This document shows positions 47,198 to 57,242 of a stretch of 64,000 bases of DNA, piece by piece. Position numbers and translations under genes: made by a program. Every line of letters begins with the position of its first letter. The first letter of the stretch is position 1. A model generated the notes under the pieces. That model was not told the origin of the DNA and did no database searches. It saw nothing but the letters and a program-made list of their open reading frames with translations. Origin of the DNA: Nocardia crassostreae (GTDB lineage Bacteria > Actinomycetota > Actinomycetes > Mycobacteriales > Mycobacteriaceae); NCBI RefSeq assembly GCF_001613405.1, contig NZ_BDCH01000012.1, forward strand, positions 1 to 64,000, written 5' to 3'.

Positions 47198-48523
47198 TCA
47201 GCCGTGCAGTGCACAGGTACTGGCGAGGTCACCGCCGGTCGGACGCGGCAGCGTCGCGCTCGGCGGAGGCAATTGACCGGTCACGGTCCAGGATTCGAGC
47301 GCTTCGAAGGCGCTGCGGAAACACGGCAGCATGGGGCGCAGCAGGTTCGGATGCTGGTCGTACAGGCCATCGACGTGGTTTCCGCCCTCGATGCGGTATT
47401 AGCGGTGCGCGGCCTCGCGACCGCCGTCCCGGATCAGCGCGGCGTACACATCGGAGTCGCGGCCGATGGGCAGCAGTGTGTCGAGGGTGCCGTGCAGGGT
47501 GATGAGCGGGCGCTCGACCCGGCCGGTGAGCGAGACCCGCCGCATGGCGTCGTGGACGGCGGCGGGGCGTGCGGCGTAGTCGTAATCGGCATCGGATCCG
47601 GTGTAGGCCGGATCGAATTCCTGCCGGTACATCCGCTGCGTAAGTTCCCAGTAGGCCGTGTTGTGGTAGTCCCACAGTGGTTCCGATGCGGTATCGAAAC
47701 CCGCTTCCAGCAGCGTGTTTCGCGCACTCGGAGAGCGGTCGAGGTCGGCGAAGCCGCGCAGTGCGGACGGCAGGAAGCTCAGCAGGTTCGCCCCGTCGGC
47801 CTGCCAGAGACTGCCCTCCCAGTCGACGCCGCCGTCGTAGAGCCACGGCGCGTTCTCCAGCTGCCAGCGGACCAGGTAGCCCGCATTGGAGATCCCGGCC
47901 ATGAGAGTGCGGCCCGCGGGCCGCCCGTAGCGCTGGGTCACGGCGGTCTGCGCGGCAATGGTCAGCTGGGTGACCCGGGTGTTCCACTCCGCCACCGCAT
48001 CACCGGGTGCGAGGCCGTCACGATGGAACTCGGTCCCGGTATTGCCCTTGTCGGTGGCGGCGTAGGCGTAGCCGTGGGCGAGCACCCAGTCGGAGATGAT
48101 GAAGTCGTTGGCGTACTGCCGCCGGTTGCCGGGCGTGCCCGCCACGACCAGCCCGCCGTTCCAGTCGTCGGGCAGCCGAATCACGAACTGGCTGTCGTGA
48201 TTCCAGCCGTGATGGGCATTGGTGGTGGAGGTATCGGGGAAGTATCCGTCGATCTGCGTACCCGGCACCCCGGACGGATTCTCGGTTCCGCTCGGATGCA
48301 GGCCCGCCCAATCTGCGGGCACGGTGTGTCCGGAGGCGACGGTTCCGGCGGTGGTGAGATCGGCGAGGCAGGCGGAGACCTGCGTCTGCGCGCCCAGCAC
48401 CAGCGGCGCCCGGCACTGCGCGAGTCGCACCTGGGCGGGTGCGGGCAGCGTGGCGTATCCGGCGATCACCGCGGTTCCCGTGAGGACGGCGGTCAGGGTG
48501 GTCAGGCGGCGAAGCGGGGGCAT
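47198..48523 (-). pseudogene. Secreted alpha/beta hydrolase (tannase-like) interrupted by an in-frame TAA
   Basis: The frame starts at ATG 48523 behind GGAGG and has a signal peptide (LTAVLTGTAVIAGYA). It encodes a large serine hydrolase with nucleophile GISNAGY and DTLLPIGRDSDVY. Codon 375 is TAA (47399-47401). The same frame then continues for 66 codons (YRIEGGNHVDGLYDQHP and a C-terminal lid) to TGA 47198-47200. The part after the stop contains the His expected to complete the triad, so the truncated enzyme would be inactive. One base change could have made the stop. A polyester or oligomer hydrolase working with the neighbouring esterase is a possible role. Confidence 0.85.
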
Positions 48524-48780
48524 CGGACTCCTCCTCGAGCGGAAATGCCGGAAATTCTGTTCACCGCGCGCAGCTGGAGCCAGGTGGCGGTGCGCCATAT
48601 TGCGTGCGGCGGATGTGTTGGGCGTCACCATTGGGTGGATCCGCTCTTACGGCAGGAAGGCGGCACGCAGTATGTGGAGTCGATGGATATTCGAGGTGGT
48701 GAATATGTGGCATGGCCACATCGCCGAATGGCGTTGAGCGGCCTAGGGTTCGGCTGTATCGGGTGATTGCGGGAGGCAGT
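48524..48780. other. Intergenic region between the interrupted hydrolase and the PucR-type regulator
   Basis: 257 bases between divergent genes. The left part carries the hydrolase promoter. An in-frame ATG at 48712 could extend the regulator, but the GGGAGG just before GTG 48781 argues for the shorter form. I see no clear palindrome. Confidence 0.4.
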
Positions 48781-50719
48781 GTGGCGCGTCCGGATACGGC
48801 GGCGAGCTGGGAGATATTCTTCGAATTGCTCGAACGCGAGGCATCGGCCGTGGAATTCGAGGCGCCGGTGCTGGAGGCCCGTGCCGCCGGTGTCTCGCCC
48901 GCGTGCCTGGCCGAATTGGAATCCGCCAAACTGTCCGCCCTGCGGGTGCGTGCGCTGTTGGAACGGCGTGCACGGCGGGAGGCCGAGTTGGCGGCGCTGT
49001 TCGATACCGCCAGTGACCTTGCGGGGCTGCGGGATGTGGATGCGGTGCTGCAGGCCATCGTGCATCGGGCGCGGCGGCTGCTGCATGCGGATGTCGCGTA
49101 TATGACGCTGCCCGATCGGGATCGGGGCGACACCTATATGCGGGTCACCGATGGTTCGGCCTCACAGCAGTTCTGGATGACCCGGCTGCAATTGGGGGCG
49201 GGGCTGGGTGGGCTGGTGGCGCAGACGGGGATGTCCTATTGCAGCGCGGACTATTTCGCCGACGATCGGTTCCAGCACACGCCGGAGATCGATTCCGCGG
49301 TGAAAGACGAAGGGCTGGTCGCGATTCTGGGTGTGCCCATGCGGCTGGGCGATCAGGTGATCGGCGTGCTCTTCGCCTCGCATCGCAGCGTGCGGCCCTA
49401 TGCGCCGGAGGAGATCGCCCTGCTCGGCAGCCTGGCGGCTCATGCCACCATCGCGCTGGACTCCGCGCGCCTGCTCACCGAAACCCGTTCCGCGCTCACC
49501 GAACTCAGTACGGCCAATGCGGCCATGCGCGCGCACTACATGACGGTGGAGCGCGCCGCCCAGGCCCACGATCGCTTGACCAATCTGGTGGTGCGCGGGG
49601 GCGGGGTGAACGAGGTCGCGGGGGTGGCCGCGGATATTCTCGGCAGCCCGCTGGTGGTGCTCGACGCCGAGGGCCGCCGCCTGGCCGCCATCGACCCGCC
49701 CGGTTCCGGTGCGCGCGAGCAACTCGACGATGATCGTCTGCTCGCCGAAATCATCGGCAAGGCAGGAAAACTCGGCCGCACCACGCGCCTACGGGATCTA
49801 TGGGCCGCACCCGCGGGCGCGGGCAGTGAACCGCTGTGCACCATGGTGCTGCAGCAGACCGAGGAGCTGTCCGGCTCGGATCAGCGCATTCTGGAGCGCG
49901 CCACATTGGTCACCGCGCTGCTGCTGCTGTTCCGCCGCAGCATTGCCGAGGCCGAGGGCCGGGTCCGCGGCGAACTGCTCGACGATCTGCTCAGCAGCCG
50001 CGTCCCCGATCGCGAAGCCTTGCACAGCCGCGCCGTCCTGCTCGGCATCGACCTCGCCCAGCCGCACGTCCTGGTGGTCGTGGACCACGGCCCGCACCGC
50101 CGACCCGCGGCCTGGACCACCGACCACGCGCTGTCCCGCCACGGCCTGGCGGCCACTCGTGGCGAGCACACCGTCGTCCTGCTGCCCGGCGCCGATGCCA
50201 CCGCCGCCGCGCAGCAGGTATCTCGCGAATTGACCACCGCCCTGGGTATTTCCGCCACCATCGCGGGCTCCGGTCCCGTAGAGCTCCCCGGCGGCGTCGC
50301 TCCCGCGTATCAGGAGGCCCGACGCAGCGTCCAGGCGCTCATCGCGCTGGGCAAGGAGGGAACCACGGCCGGGTGCGGACAGCCTGGGCTTCGTGGGCCT
50401 GCTGCTCAGCCGCGGGGCCGATGTCGGCGCCTTCCTCGACACCACCCTGGGACCGGTCCTCGACTACGAGTCACGCCGGGGCACACCCCTGATCCACACG
50501 CTGGACACGTATTTCGCCACCGGCTGCAACCTCACCGCCAGCGCCAAACGCCTGCACATCCACGTCAATACCGTCACACAGCGGCTGGAGCGCATCACCG
50601 CGCTGCTGGGCGCGGACTGGCAGCACCCCGACCGCGCCCTGGAAATCCAGCTCTCGCTGCGCCTGCACCGGTTGCGCGAATCCGCGGTACTGACCGACCG
50701 AATCGAACCATTGGGATAG
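48781..50719 (+). pseudogene. GAF/PucR-type transcriptional regulator with a frameshift
   Basis: The first part (GTG 48781; ATG 48712 also open) encodes a GAF domain (about residues 55-215: LFDTASDLAGLRDVDAVLQAI, VPMRLGDQVIGVLFASHR) and a GGDEF-like/CdaR central region (DDLLSSRVPDREALHSRA). After ALGKEGTTAG at about 50370 this frame loses sense. The frame one base over gives LGFVGLLLSRGADV and the PucR C-terminal HTH (FATGCNLTASAKRLHIHVNTVTQRLERI), ending TAG at 50719. Removing one G from the GGG at 50371-50373 restores a 645-residue protein. Transcription factors of this type often control the next operon, here the lipid cassette. Confidence 0.85.
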
Positions 50720-50800
50720 GCAATCGCCTGGCCCGAGCCCCATGCGCCGTCGATAGCCTTGCGGTGCACTCGATTTCGAATCGTGAGGAGCTCGGGTGAG

Positions 50801-51709
50801 ATGACCGCGAAGACCATCAGCAACCCCTACATCCACCGATTGCAGCAGCGCCATTTCCTCCTGTTCGATGTGCTGCCCTTCTTCGGAACCGCCGCGGCAT
50901 TCGCGTTCCTGCCGGTGCGGCCGTTCGGATGGCTCGAATTCGCGCTGCTGTTCGTCATGTGGGTGGTCACCGGGCTCGGCGTGACGGTCGGCTATCACCG
51001 GCTGCTCACCCACCGGACGTTCAAGGCCACGCCGTGGGTCACCGGGGCTTTGGCGGTCTGGGGTTCGATGGCCTGCCAGGGCCCGGCGATCTCCTGGGTC
51101 GCGCTGCATCGGCGGCATCACGAATTCAGTGACCGGGAGGGCGATCCGCATTCGCCGAACCTGTCCGGCTCCGGATGGCGCGGGACGGTGCGCGGGCTCG
51201 CGCATTCCCATTTCCTGTGGATGCGGCGGCACGAATACCCGAATGTCGTGCACTACGCGCCCGACCTGCTGAAAGACCGCGGCCTGGTGCGAATCTCGCG
51301 GCTGTACCACTGGTGGGTAGGACTCGGCCTGCTCGTGCCCGCGATCATAGGCGGGCTGGTGACGCTGAGCTGGACCGGTGCGGTGAGCGGTCTGCTGTGG
51401 GGCGGGTTCGTGCGGATCTTCGTGCTCGAGCACATTGTCTGGGCGATCAATTCGTTCCTGCACATGTTCGGAACCCGGCCCTACGAATCCCGCGAGAACA
51501 GCCACAATGGCGGCGTTTTCGCGCTGCTGACCTTCGGCGAGGCCTGGCACAACAATCACCACGCCTTCCCGGAATCACCATCCTTCGGATTGCAGTGGTA
51601 CCGGCTCGATCCCGGCTACTGGCTCATCAAGACGCTCGCCGTATTCGGGCTCGCCCGGGATCTGAAGATGCCGTCCGCCGCCCGGATGGAAGCCAAGCGC
51701 ATTCGATAA
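50801..51709 (+). CDS. Membrane fatty acid desaturase (acyl-CoA/acyl-ACP delta9-type)
   Basis: 302 residues with four membrane helices and the three histidine boxes of membrane desaturases: HRLLTH, HRRHH and HNNHH. It inserts a double bond in an acyl chain using di-iron and O2. Start ATG 50801 follows GGAG about ten bases upstream. It heads a five-gene unit whose members form a coherent fatty acid pathway; the next gene is an acyl carrier protein, so the substrate may be an acyl-ACP rather than acyl-CoA. Terminal alkyne-type acetylenases are in the same superfamily and cannot be excluded. Confidence 0.92.
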   Translation: MTAKTISNPYIHRLQQRHFLLFDVLPFFGTAAAFAFLPVRPFGWLEFALLFVMWVVTGLGVTVGYHRLLTHRTFKATPWVTGALAVWGSMACQGPAISWVALHRRHHEFSDREGDPHSPNLSGSGWRGTVRGLAHSHFLWMRRHEYPNVVHYAPDLLKDRGLVRISRLYHWWVGLGLLVPAIIGGLVTLSWTGAVSGLLWGGFVRIFVLEHIVWAINSFLHMFGTRPYESRENSHNGGVFALLTFGEAWHNNHHAFPESPSFGLQWYRLDPGYWLIKTLAVFGLARDLKMPSAARMEAKRIR

Positions 51710-51741
51710 CGCACCATGTCCGGCACACAGTGAGGAATCCC

Positions 51742-52002
51742 GTGGATACCAGTCAAGAAGCCATTGTCCTGTGGTGCCAGGAATACCTGGCCGATCTGCT
51801 CGAGCTCCCGGCGCGGGATATCGATCCCGCCGCCGATTTCGACCGGCTGGGCATCGATTCGGCGGTGGCGGTCGCGCTGCTCATGGAGGTCGAGGAGCGC
51901 TACGGCGTCGACCTCTCGCCGGAAGAGCTCTACAAGCATCCGACCCTCACCGCCGTCGCGGCATACGTTCAGGCCCACAGCGGGACCGCGGCACGGCCAT
52001 GA
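51742..52002 (+). CDS. Acyl carrier protein
   Basis: 86 residues. The phosphopantetheine serine is in GIDSAVAVALL, with a leading acidic helix and the usual LSPEELYKHPTLTAVAAYV end. Start GTG 51742 has GAGG six bases upstream. Its stop overlaps the methyltransferase start (ATGA). It lacks neighbouring ketosynthases, so it is probably a dedicated carrier for a single fatty acid in this cassette. Confidence 0.92.
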   Translation: MDTSQEAIVLWCQEYLADLLELPARDIDPAADFDRLGIDSAVAVALLMEVEERYGVDLSPEELYKHPTLTAVAAYVQAHSGTAARP

Positions 52003-52886
52003 CCGCACCGGCCGATGACCGGACGGTCGCGGCGGCGGCCGCCATCCGGCATCACTACGACGTCGACAGCGAGTTCTATCGGTTGTGGCTGGACGACTCG
52101 ATGACCTACTCCTGTGCGCTGCGCGAGAATCCGGACGACACACTGGAACTCGCACAGGCGCACAAGCTGCGATTCCACTGCGATGCGGTGCGGGCCGAGC
52201 ATGCGCGGGCCGTGCTGGACATCGGCTGCGGGTGGGGTTCGACGCTGCGGCGGCTGGCGGGGGAGTACGGCGTGGCGCGGTCGGTCGGTCTGACGCTGAG
52301 CCCGTCACAGGCCGAATTCATCACGGCCCGCGGCTATCCCGGCGTCGATGTGCGCACCGAGAACTGGCTGCACTACGAGCCGGACACGCGGTTCGACGGC
52401 ATCATCTCCATCGGTGCGTTCGAGCATTTCGCCCGCCCCGGCGATACGGCCGCCGAGAAGGTCCGGCTGTACTCGGAGTTCTTCGAACGCTGCCGCGGCT
52501 GGCTCACCGAGGACGGCGCGCTCTCGCTGCAAACCATCGTCTACGCGAATACGGATCCGCGGCACGCGAATTCGTTCATTCAGCGGGAAGTCTTCCCGGA
52601 GGCCGACCTGCCGACCCTCGCGGAGATCATTGCGGCCGCCGAGGGAATCTTCGAAGTACGCACCCTCGTGAACGGTCGGCTCGACTACGCCTGGACCTGC
52701 GAGCAATGGGCGCGCCGACTACGGGAGCGGCGTGCGGCGGCAACCGGACTCGTGAGCGGTGCGGTGGTGGAGCGGTACCTGCGCTATCTGACCATGTCGG
52801 CGCTCGGTTTCCGGATGGGCAAGATCGGGCTGGTACGCCTCGTCCTGCACCCGTATCGGCGCGGGCACTTCCGGCGGGCGGTGTGA
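51999..52886 (+). CDS. SAM-dependent methyltransferase, cyclopropane/mycolic acid synthase (CMAS) family
   Basis: 295 residues. Motif I is VLDIGCGWGST; the N-terminal YDVDSEFYRLWLDDSMTYSCA is the CMAS signature, and GIISIGAFEHF follows. These enzymes add methylene to a double bond to form a cyclopropane or a methyl branch. The double bond could come from the desaturase in this unit. Start ATG 51999 overlaps the ACP stop, and its stop overlaps the P450 start by GTGA. Confidence 0.92.
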   Translation: MTAPADDRTVAAAAAIRHHYDVDSEFYRLWLDDSMTYSCALRENPDDTLELAQAHKLRFHCDAVRAEHARAVLDIGCGWGSTLRRLAGEYGVARSVGLTLSPSQAEFITARGYPGVDVRTENWLHYEPDTRFDGIISIGAFEHFARPGDTAAEKVRLYSEFFERCRGWLTEDGALSLQTIVYANTDPRHANSFIQREVFPEADLPTLAEIIAAAEGIFEVRTLVNGRLDYAWTCEQWARRLRERRAAATGLVSGAVVERYLRYLTMSALGFRMGKIGLVRLVLHPYRRGHFRRAV

Positions 52887-54118
52887 GGGTGCGGGCGACG
52901 CGGGATCCGAACCGAATCACCTTCAACCCCTTCAGTTCCGGATTCCGGCAGGATCCGTATCCGCACTACCGGCAGTTGCGCGAGGCGCGGCCGGTGCACA
53001 AGACGGTGGGCATGTGGGTGCTCACCCGGCACGCCGATGTGCGTGTGGTGCTGCACGACCGCACCTTCAGCGCGGCCTTGATTCCGCAGCAGATCAGCGC
53101 TCAGACCGAACGATTCGGCCAGCGGGAGGTCGGCCGGATCGAGCGGCTCGGCCGCACCTCACTGGTCTTCACCGACAATCCCGAGCACGCGCGCCTGCGG
53201 GCGCTGGTCAATGGCGTATTTACCACGCGCGCCGTCACCGGGCTGCGGCCCGCCGTCACCCGGATCGCGGCGGAACTGCTCGGCCGGAGCGGTGAATCCC
53301 TCGATCTCATAGCGGATTTCGCCGGACCGCTGCCCATCGCGATCCTGTGCGAATGGATGGCCCTGCCACGCGCGGCCCACGCCGAGGTCGGGCCGTGGAC
53401 GCACGACATTCGGTTCCTGCTCGAACCCGGGCTGTTGAAGTTCACCGATCTGGCGTACGTCAATGCCGCGATCGACGGGTTCACCGAGACCCTGCGCCCC
53501 GTGATCGCCGAACGCCGCTCCGCGCCCGCCGAGGATCTGATCAGCCGTTTGGTGACCGCCCGCACCCAGGGCGGTGACACCTTGACCGACGACGAGGTGA
53601 CCGCGCTGAGCATCATGTGCTTCGTCGCCGGGACCGAGACAACGAAATCGCTGATCGGCAATGCCGTCCTCGCACTGCTGCGGCATTCCGGCCAGGCGGC
53701 CGCGCTGCGCGCGAATCCCGATCTGATCCCGGCCGCAGTCGCCGAAACACTGCGCTACGACTGCCCGCTCCAGCTCACCAAACGCCTTGCCACCCGGGAT
53801 GTCGAGATCGGCGGCGAGTGGATTCACGCGGGTGATCAGGTGCTGCTCTGCCTGGGCGCGGCCAATCGCGATCCGGAGGTCTTCGAGCGGCCCGACGTCT
53901 TCGATCTCGGCCGGTCCGGCGGCGGCCACCTCGCCTTCGGCCACGGTATGCACGGCTGCCTCGGCGGATCGCTCGCCGTCCTACAGGCCGAGATCGCCCT
54001 CGAACTCCTGATTGCCGCGGATGTGGAACCGACTGCCACCGAAATCGACTGGCAGGACCACAGTTTCATACTCCGTGGCCCGAGCCGCCTGCCCCTTGCG
54101 ATCCGAAGGTTCCGATGA
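52883..54118 (+). CDS. Cytochrome P450 of the lipid cassette
   Basis: 411 residues from GTG 52883. The heme loop is HLAFGHGMHGCLGG with Cys359; the I-helix has the standard acid-alcohol pair (CFVAGTETTKSL); ExxR is ETLR. It should be a normal monooxygenase, likely hydroxylating or further oxidising the modified acyl chain. Coupled on both sides by 4-base overlaps. It is quite different from the P450 at 4498-5727. Confidence 0.93.
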   Translation: MRVRATRDPNRITFNPFSSGFRQDPYPHYRQLREARPVHKTVGMWVLTRHADVRVVLHDRTFSAALIPQQISAQTERFGQREVGRIERLGRTSLVFTDNPEHARLRALVNGVFTTRAVTGLRPAVTRIAAELLGRSGESLDLIADFAGPLPIAILCEWMALPRAAHAEVGPWTHDIRFLLEPGLLKFTDLAYVNAAIDGFTETLRPVIAERRSAPAEDLISRLVTARTQGGDTLTDDEVTALSIMCFVAGTETTKSLIGNAVLALLRHSGQAAALRANPDLIPAAVAETLRYDCPLQLTKRLATRDVEIGGEWIHAGDQVLLCLGAANRDPEVFERPDVFDLGRSGGGHLAFGHGMHGCLGGSLAVLQAEIALELLIAADVEPTATEIDWQDHSFILRGPSRLPLAIRRFR

Positions 54119-55892
54119 CGAACACACCGACGACCCGCACCGTCGCACCCGGCTGGGAGGCGCTGCTGCGGCCCGCACTACTGCCGGATGTGCTGCGGGA
54201 GCGGGCGGCCGCGGAGCCCGACCGCACGGCCTACATCCTTCTCGACGAGAGCGGTGCGGAGGCGGATGTCCTCACCTATCGCGAGCTGTACCGGCGGGCG
54301 CGAACCGTCGCGGGGCTGTTGCGGTCGGCGTGCGTGCCCGGTGACCGTGCGCTGCTGGTCTTTCCGCAGGGGCTGGACTTCATCGTCGCCTATTTCGGCT
54401 GCCTGTACGCGCGGGTGCTCGCGGTTCCGGTGCAGCCGCCGCGCCGTGATCGGATGCAGGAGGCGACGCGGTCCATTGTGCGCGACTGTCGGCCGACGGC
54501 CGTACTGACGGTTTCCCGCCTGGTCGAAACCTTGCGGCCCGCACTGGATCCCCTTTGTGAGACGCCGAACTGGCTTGCCGTCGACGGCCTGCCAGCGGCC
54601 GACGGCGGCTTCGATGCCACGCCGCTCGATGCGGATTCCCTTGCCTTCCTGCAATACACATCCGGTTCCACCTCGAACCCCAAGGGCGTGATGGTCTCGC
54701 ACGGGAACCTCGCCGCCAATCAAGAGATGATCCGCCAGGCGTTCGGACACGACGAGAATTCCACCTTCGTCGGCTGGACCCCGCTCTTCCACGATCAGGG
54801 CCTGATCGGAAATGTGCTGCAACCCTTGTATATCGGGGCCACCTGCGTCCTGATGGCGCCCTCGACGTTCATCCGCAAACCGCTGCTGTGGCTGGCAGCC
54901 ATCTCCCGCTACCGCGCCCACACCAGCGGCGGCCCCAATTTCGCCTTCGATGCCTGTGTCACCCACGCGGCACTGGCCGGTGTGCCGGATCTCGACCTGA
55001 GCAGCTGGCGCGTCGCCTACAACGGCGCCGAGCCGCTGCGTGCCGATACGCTGGGCCGATTCGCGGAAACCTTTGCACCGCACGGTTTCAGCGAGAAGTC
55101 GCTGTATCCCTGTTACGGCCTGGCCGAGGCCACGCTGCTCGTCACCGGGAGCGTGCCCGGGGCCGGTGCGCGGACCCTCGAAGCCGATATCGAAGCCCTG
55201 CGGCACGGCCGGGTCGTTCCCGCGACGGATCCGCACGCGGAGAACCTGCCCAGCCGTGTGCTCGTGAGTTCGGGCCGCACCCTCCCCAACGAGGACGTCT
55301 GCATCGTGGATCCGGAAACCGGCAGGTTGTGCGCCCCGGATCGGGTCGGTGAGGTATGGGTGTCGGGAGATCAAGTCGCACAAGGCTATTGGGAGACTCC
55401 CGAAGTCACCGCGCAGACCTTTCAGGCCCGCTGCCCCGACCGGCCCGGCTACCGCTACCTGCGCACCGGCGATCTCGGCATTCGCGTCGACGGTGAACTC
55501 TACGTGGTCGGCCGCCTGAAGGATCTGATCATCATCCGCGGCCGCAACCACTACCCGCACGATATCGAGCACACCGTCCAGACGGCCCACCCCGCCTGCG
55601 CACCGGCGGCTGCGCCGCCTTCACCATGGCGAGCGTCGATCCCGGAATACCGGTCGCCGAGACCGAGAAGCTGGTCGTCATCCAGGAAATCCACCGCGAC
55701 CATCTCGAATCGGCCGACCCCGTGGACATCACCGCCGCCATCCGAGCCGCCGTCCTGCGCGAACACGACCTCGCCATCGGCGACCTGGTCCTGGCCATGC
55801 CCGATCAACTCCCGAAGACCAGCAGCGGCAAGCTCATGCGCTCCGCCGCCCGCGAGCGCTACCGGTCCGGCGTGGTGTTGACCTTCCCCTGA
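54115..55892 (+). pseudogene. Fatty acyl-AMP ligase (FAAL) with a frameshift
   Basis: The frame from ATG 54115 reads as a FadD32-like FAAL: ATP-binding QYTSGSTSNPKGVMVSHGNL, GPNFAFDACV, YGLAEATLLVTG and the FAAL-type RGRNHYPHDIEHTV. It then loses sense after AHPAC at 55597. The frame one base over continues with MASVDPGIPVAETEKLVVIQEI and the catalytic lysine segment LPKTSSGKLMRSAARERY, ending at 55892. Adding one C near 55595-55597 restores a 592-residue enzyme. FAALs activate fatty acids as acyl-AMP and load them on a carrier protein; the ACP in this unit is the obvious partner. Confidence 0.88.
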
Positions 55893-55946
55893 CAGGAGAG
55901 TGCAGGCTCGATCTCGTTCCATGCGACAGCGGAAGGACGAGACCCT

Positions 55947-56498
55947 ATGACCAAGATCGATCTGGCGAAGACCGACAAGCACTACTACGACGCACCCCGC
56001 GAGCCGGTGCTGCGCACCTATGACAGCTACAACTACGTGACCGCGACCGGCTTCGGCGCACCCCTCGGCGATGCCTACAGCGAGGCGGTCTCCTCGCTCT
56101 ACCGCGCGGCCTACGGCGCCAAGAAGCTGGCCAAGGCCGCGGGCGACGACTTCGTGGTGCCCAAGCTGGAGGGTCTGTGGTGGGTGGAATCCGATGCGCC
56201 GCCGCTGACCGTTCCGCGCGATCAATGGCACTGGAAGATGATGATTCGCATGCCCGAGGTGGTCAGCGCCGACATGGTCGGCGATGTGGTCTTCGAATCC
56301 CTCACGGAGGGCGCGGCGATTCAGGTCATGTACCTCGGGCCGTACGCCGACGAACCCGAGACCCTGGCGAGGATGGACGCGTTCATGGCGGCCCGGAATC
56401 TCACGATGAACGGGCGGCACCACGAGATCTATCTCTCGGATCCGACCAAGTCCAAGCCCGAGACCATGCGCACCATCCTGCGCCACCCCGTCCGCTGA
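55947..56498 (+). CDS. GyrI-like small-molecule-binding protein
   Basis: 183 residues. The fold pattern of GyrI-like domains (YVTATGFGAPLG, KLEGLWWVESD, WHWKMMIRMPE, GAAIQVMYLGPYADEP, HHEIYLSDP) is clear. Such proteins bind small hydrophobic ligands or hydrolyse them. It stands 54 bases after the FAAL and may be part of its operon, perhaps a ligand sensor or self-protection protein, but this is inferred from position only. Confidence 0.8.
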   Translation: MTKIDLAKTDKHYYDAPREPVLRTYDSYNYVTATGFGAPLGDAYSEAVSSLYRAAYGAKKLAKAAGDDFVVPKLEGLWWVESDAPPLTVPRDQWHWKMMIRMPEVVSADMVGDVVFESLTEGAAIQVMYLGPYADEPETLARMDAFMAARNLTMNGRHHEIYLSDPTKSKPETMRTILRHPVR

Positions 56499-56502
56499 GC
56501 CG

Positions 56503-57075
56503 CTACTTCTGCAGCGCGGCCACCCCGGCCTGGGAGAACTTCTCGTCCAGATCACCGCTGGGCGCGCCCGCGACGCCGATGTCCGCGATGGGTGCGCCGC
56601 CCTTGGCATCGACCGGAGCGCCATCGGCGAGGAAGAGCGTGCCCGGAATGTCGGCGAGGTGGGGCGCGGAGTTCAGGCGCTGGGCCAGCTGCGAGGTGGG
56701 TGCGTTCCAGGAGACGGCGGTGAAGGCCTTGCGCTGAGCGGAGTCGTAGGACTGCGGGCCCGCGCCGTCGCCACGCAGGACCACGAGGGTATTGCCATTG
56801 CGGTCGACCACGGCGACGGTGACGCGCTGGTTGTCCTTGACCGCGGCGTCGAGCGCGGCCTGCGCGGCCTTGGTGGCGGCCGCGATCGTGAGATGGGTGG
56901 ACTGGAGGAGATTGGCGTCGGCCGCGTCCACCACCACCGGGGCCTGGGCGGCCGGGTCCGGATTCTCGGCGTTCACGGAGACGACGCCGATGGCGCCCGC
57001 CGCGATCACGGCCGCGACCGCGCCGCCGATGACGGCCTTGGTCCGGGTGGGCATCTTCTGCTCTGTGCTGCTCAT
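56503..57075 (-). CDS. GlcG/HbpS-like protein with N-terminal membrane anchor
   Basis: 190 residues. A hydrophobic segment near residues 14-36 serves as signal or anchor. The GlcG/HbpS domain follows: LTIAAATKAAQAALDAAVKDN, VTVAVVDRNGNTLVVLRGDGA, AQRKAFTAVSW and GGAPIADIGVAGAP. HbpS of Streptomyces binds heme and senses redox stress next to a two-component system. Here a histidine kinase diverges next door, which makes a similar sensory role plausible. Start ATG 57075; ATG 57051 is also open. Confidence 0.85.
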   Translation of the reverse strand: MSSTEQKMPTRTKAVIGGAVAAVIAAGAIGVVSVNAENPDPAAQAPVVVDAADANLLQSTHLTIAAATKAAQAALDAAVKDNQRVTVAVVDRNGNTLVVLRGDGAGPQSYDSAQRKAFTAVSWNAPTSQLAQRLNSAPHLADIPGTLFLADGAPVDAKGGAPIADIGVAGAPSGDLDEKFSQAGVAALQK

Positions 57076-57242
57076 GCTTCCAGCCTGGTGGCGAGCCGCG
57101 AGTTTGCCATCGGCGTACCGGGTGGGGCTGCGGCGCGGTCCGGTTGACGGCGGTGTCATCCGATCGGTTGATCCCGATGCTCGACCCGCACGGCAGAATG
57201 GGGATGTTTGACCAGTTCAACGGATCCCGAGGAGGTGAGCGA

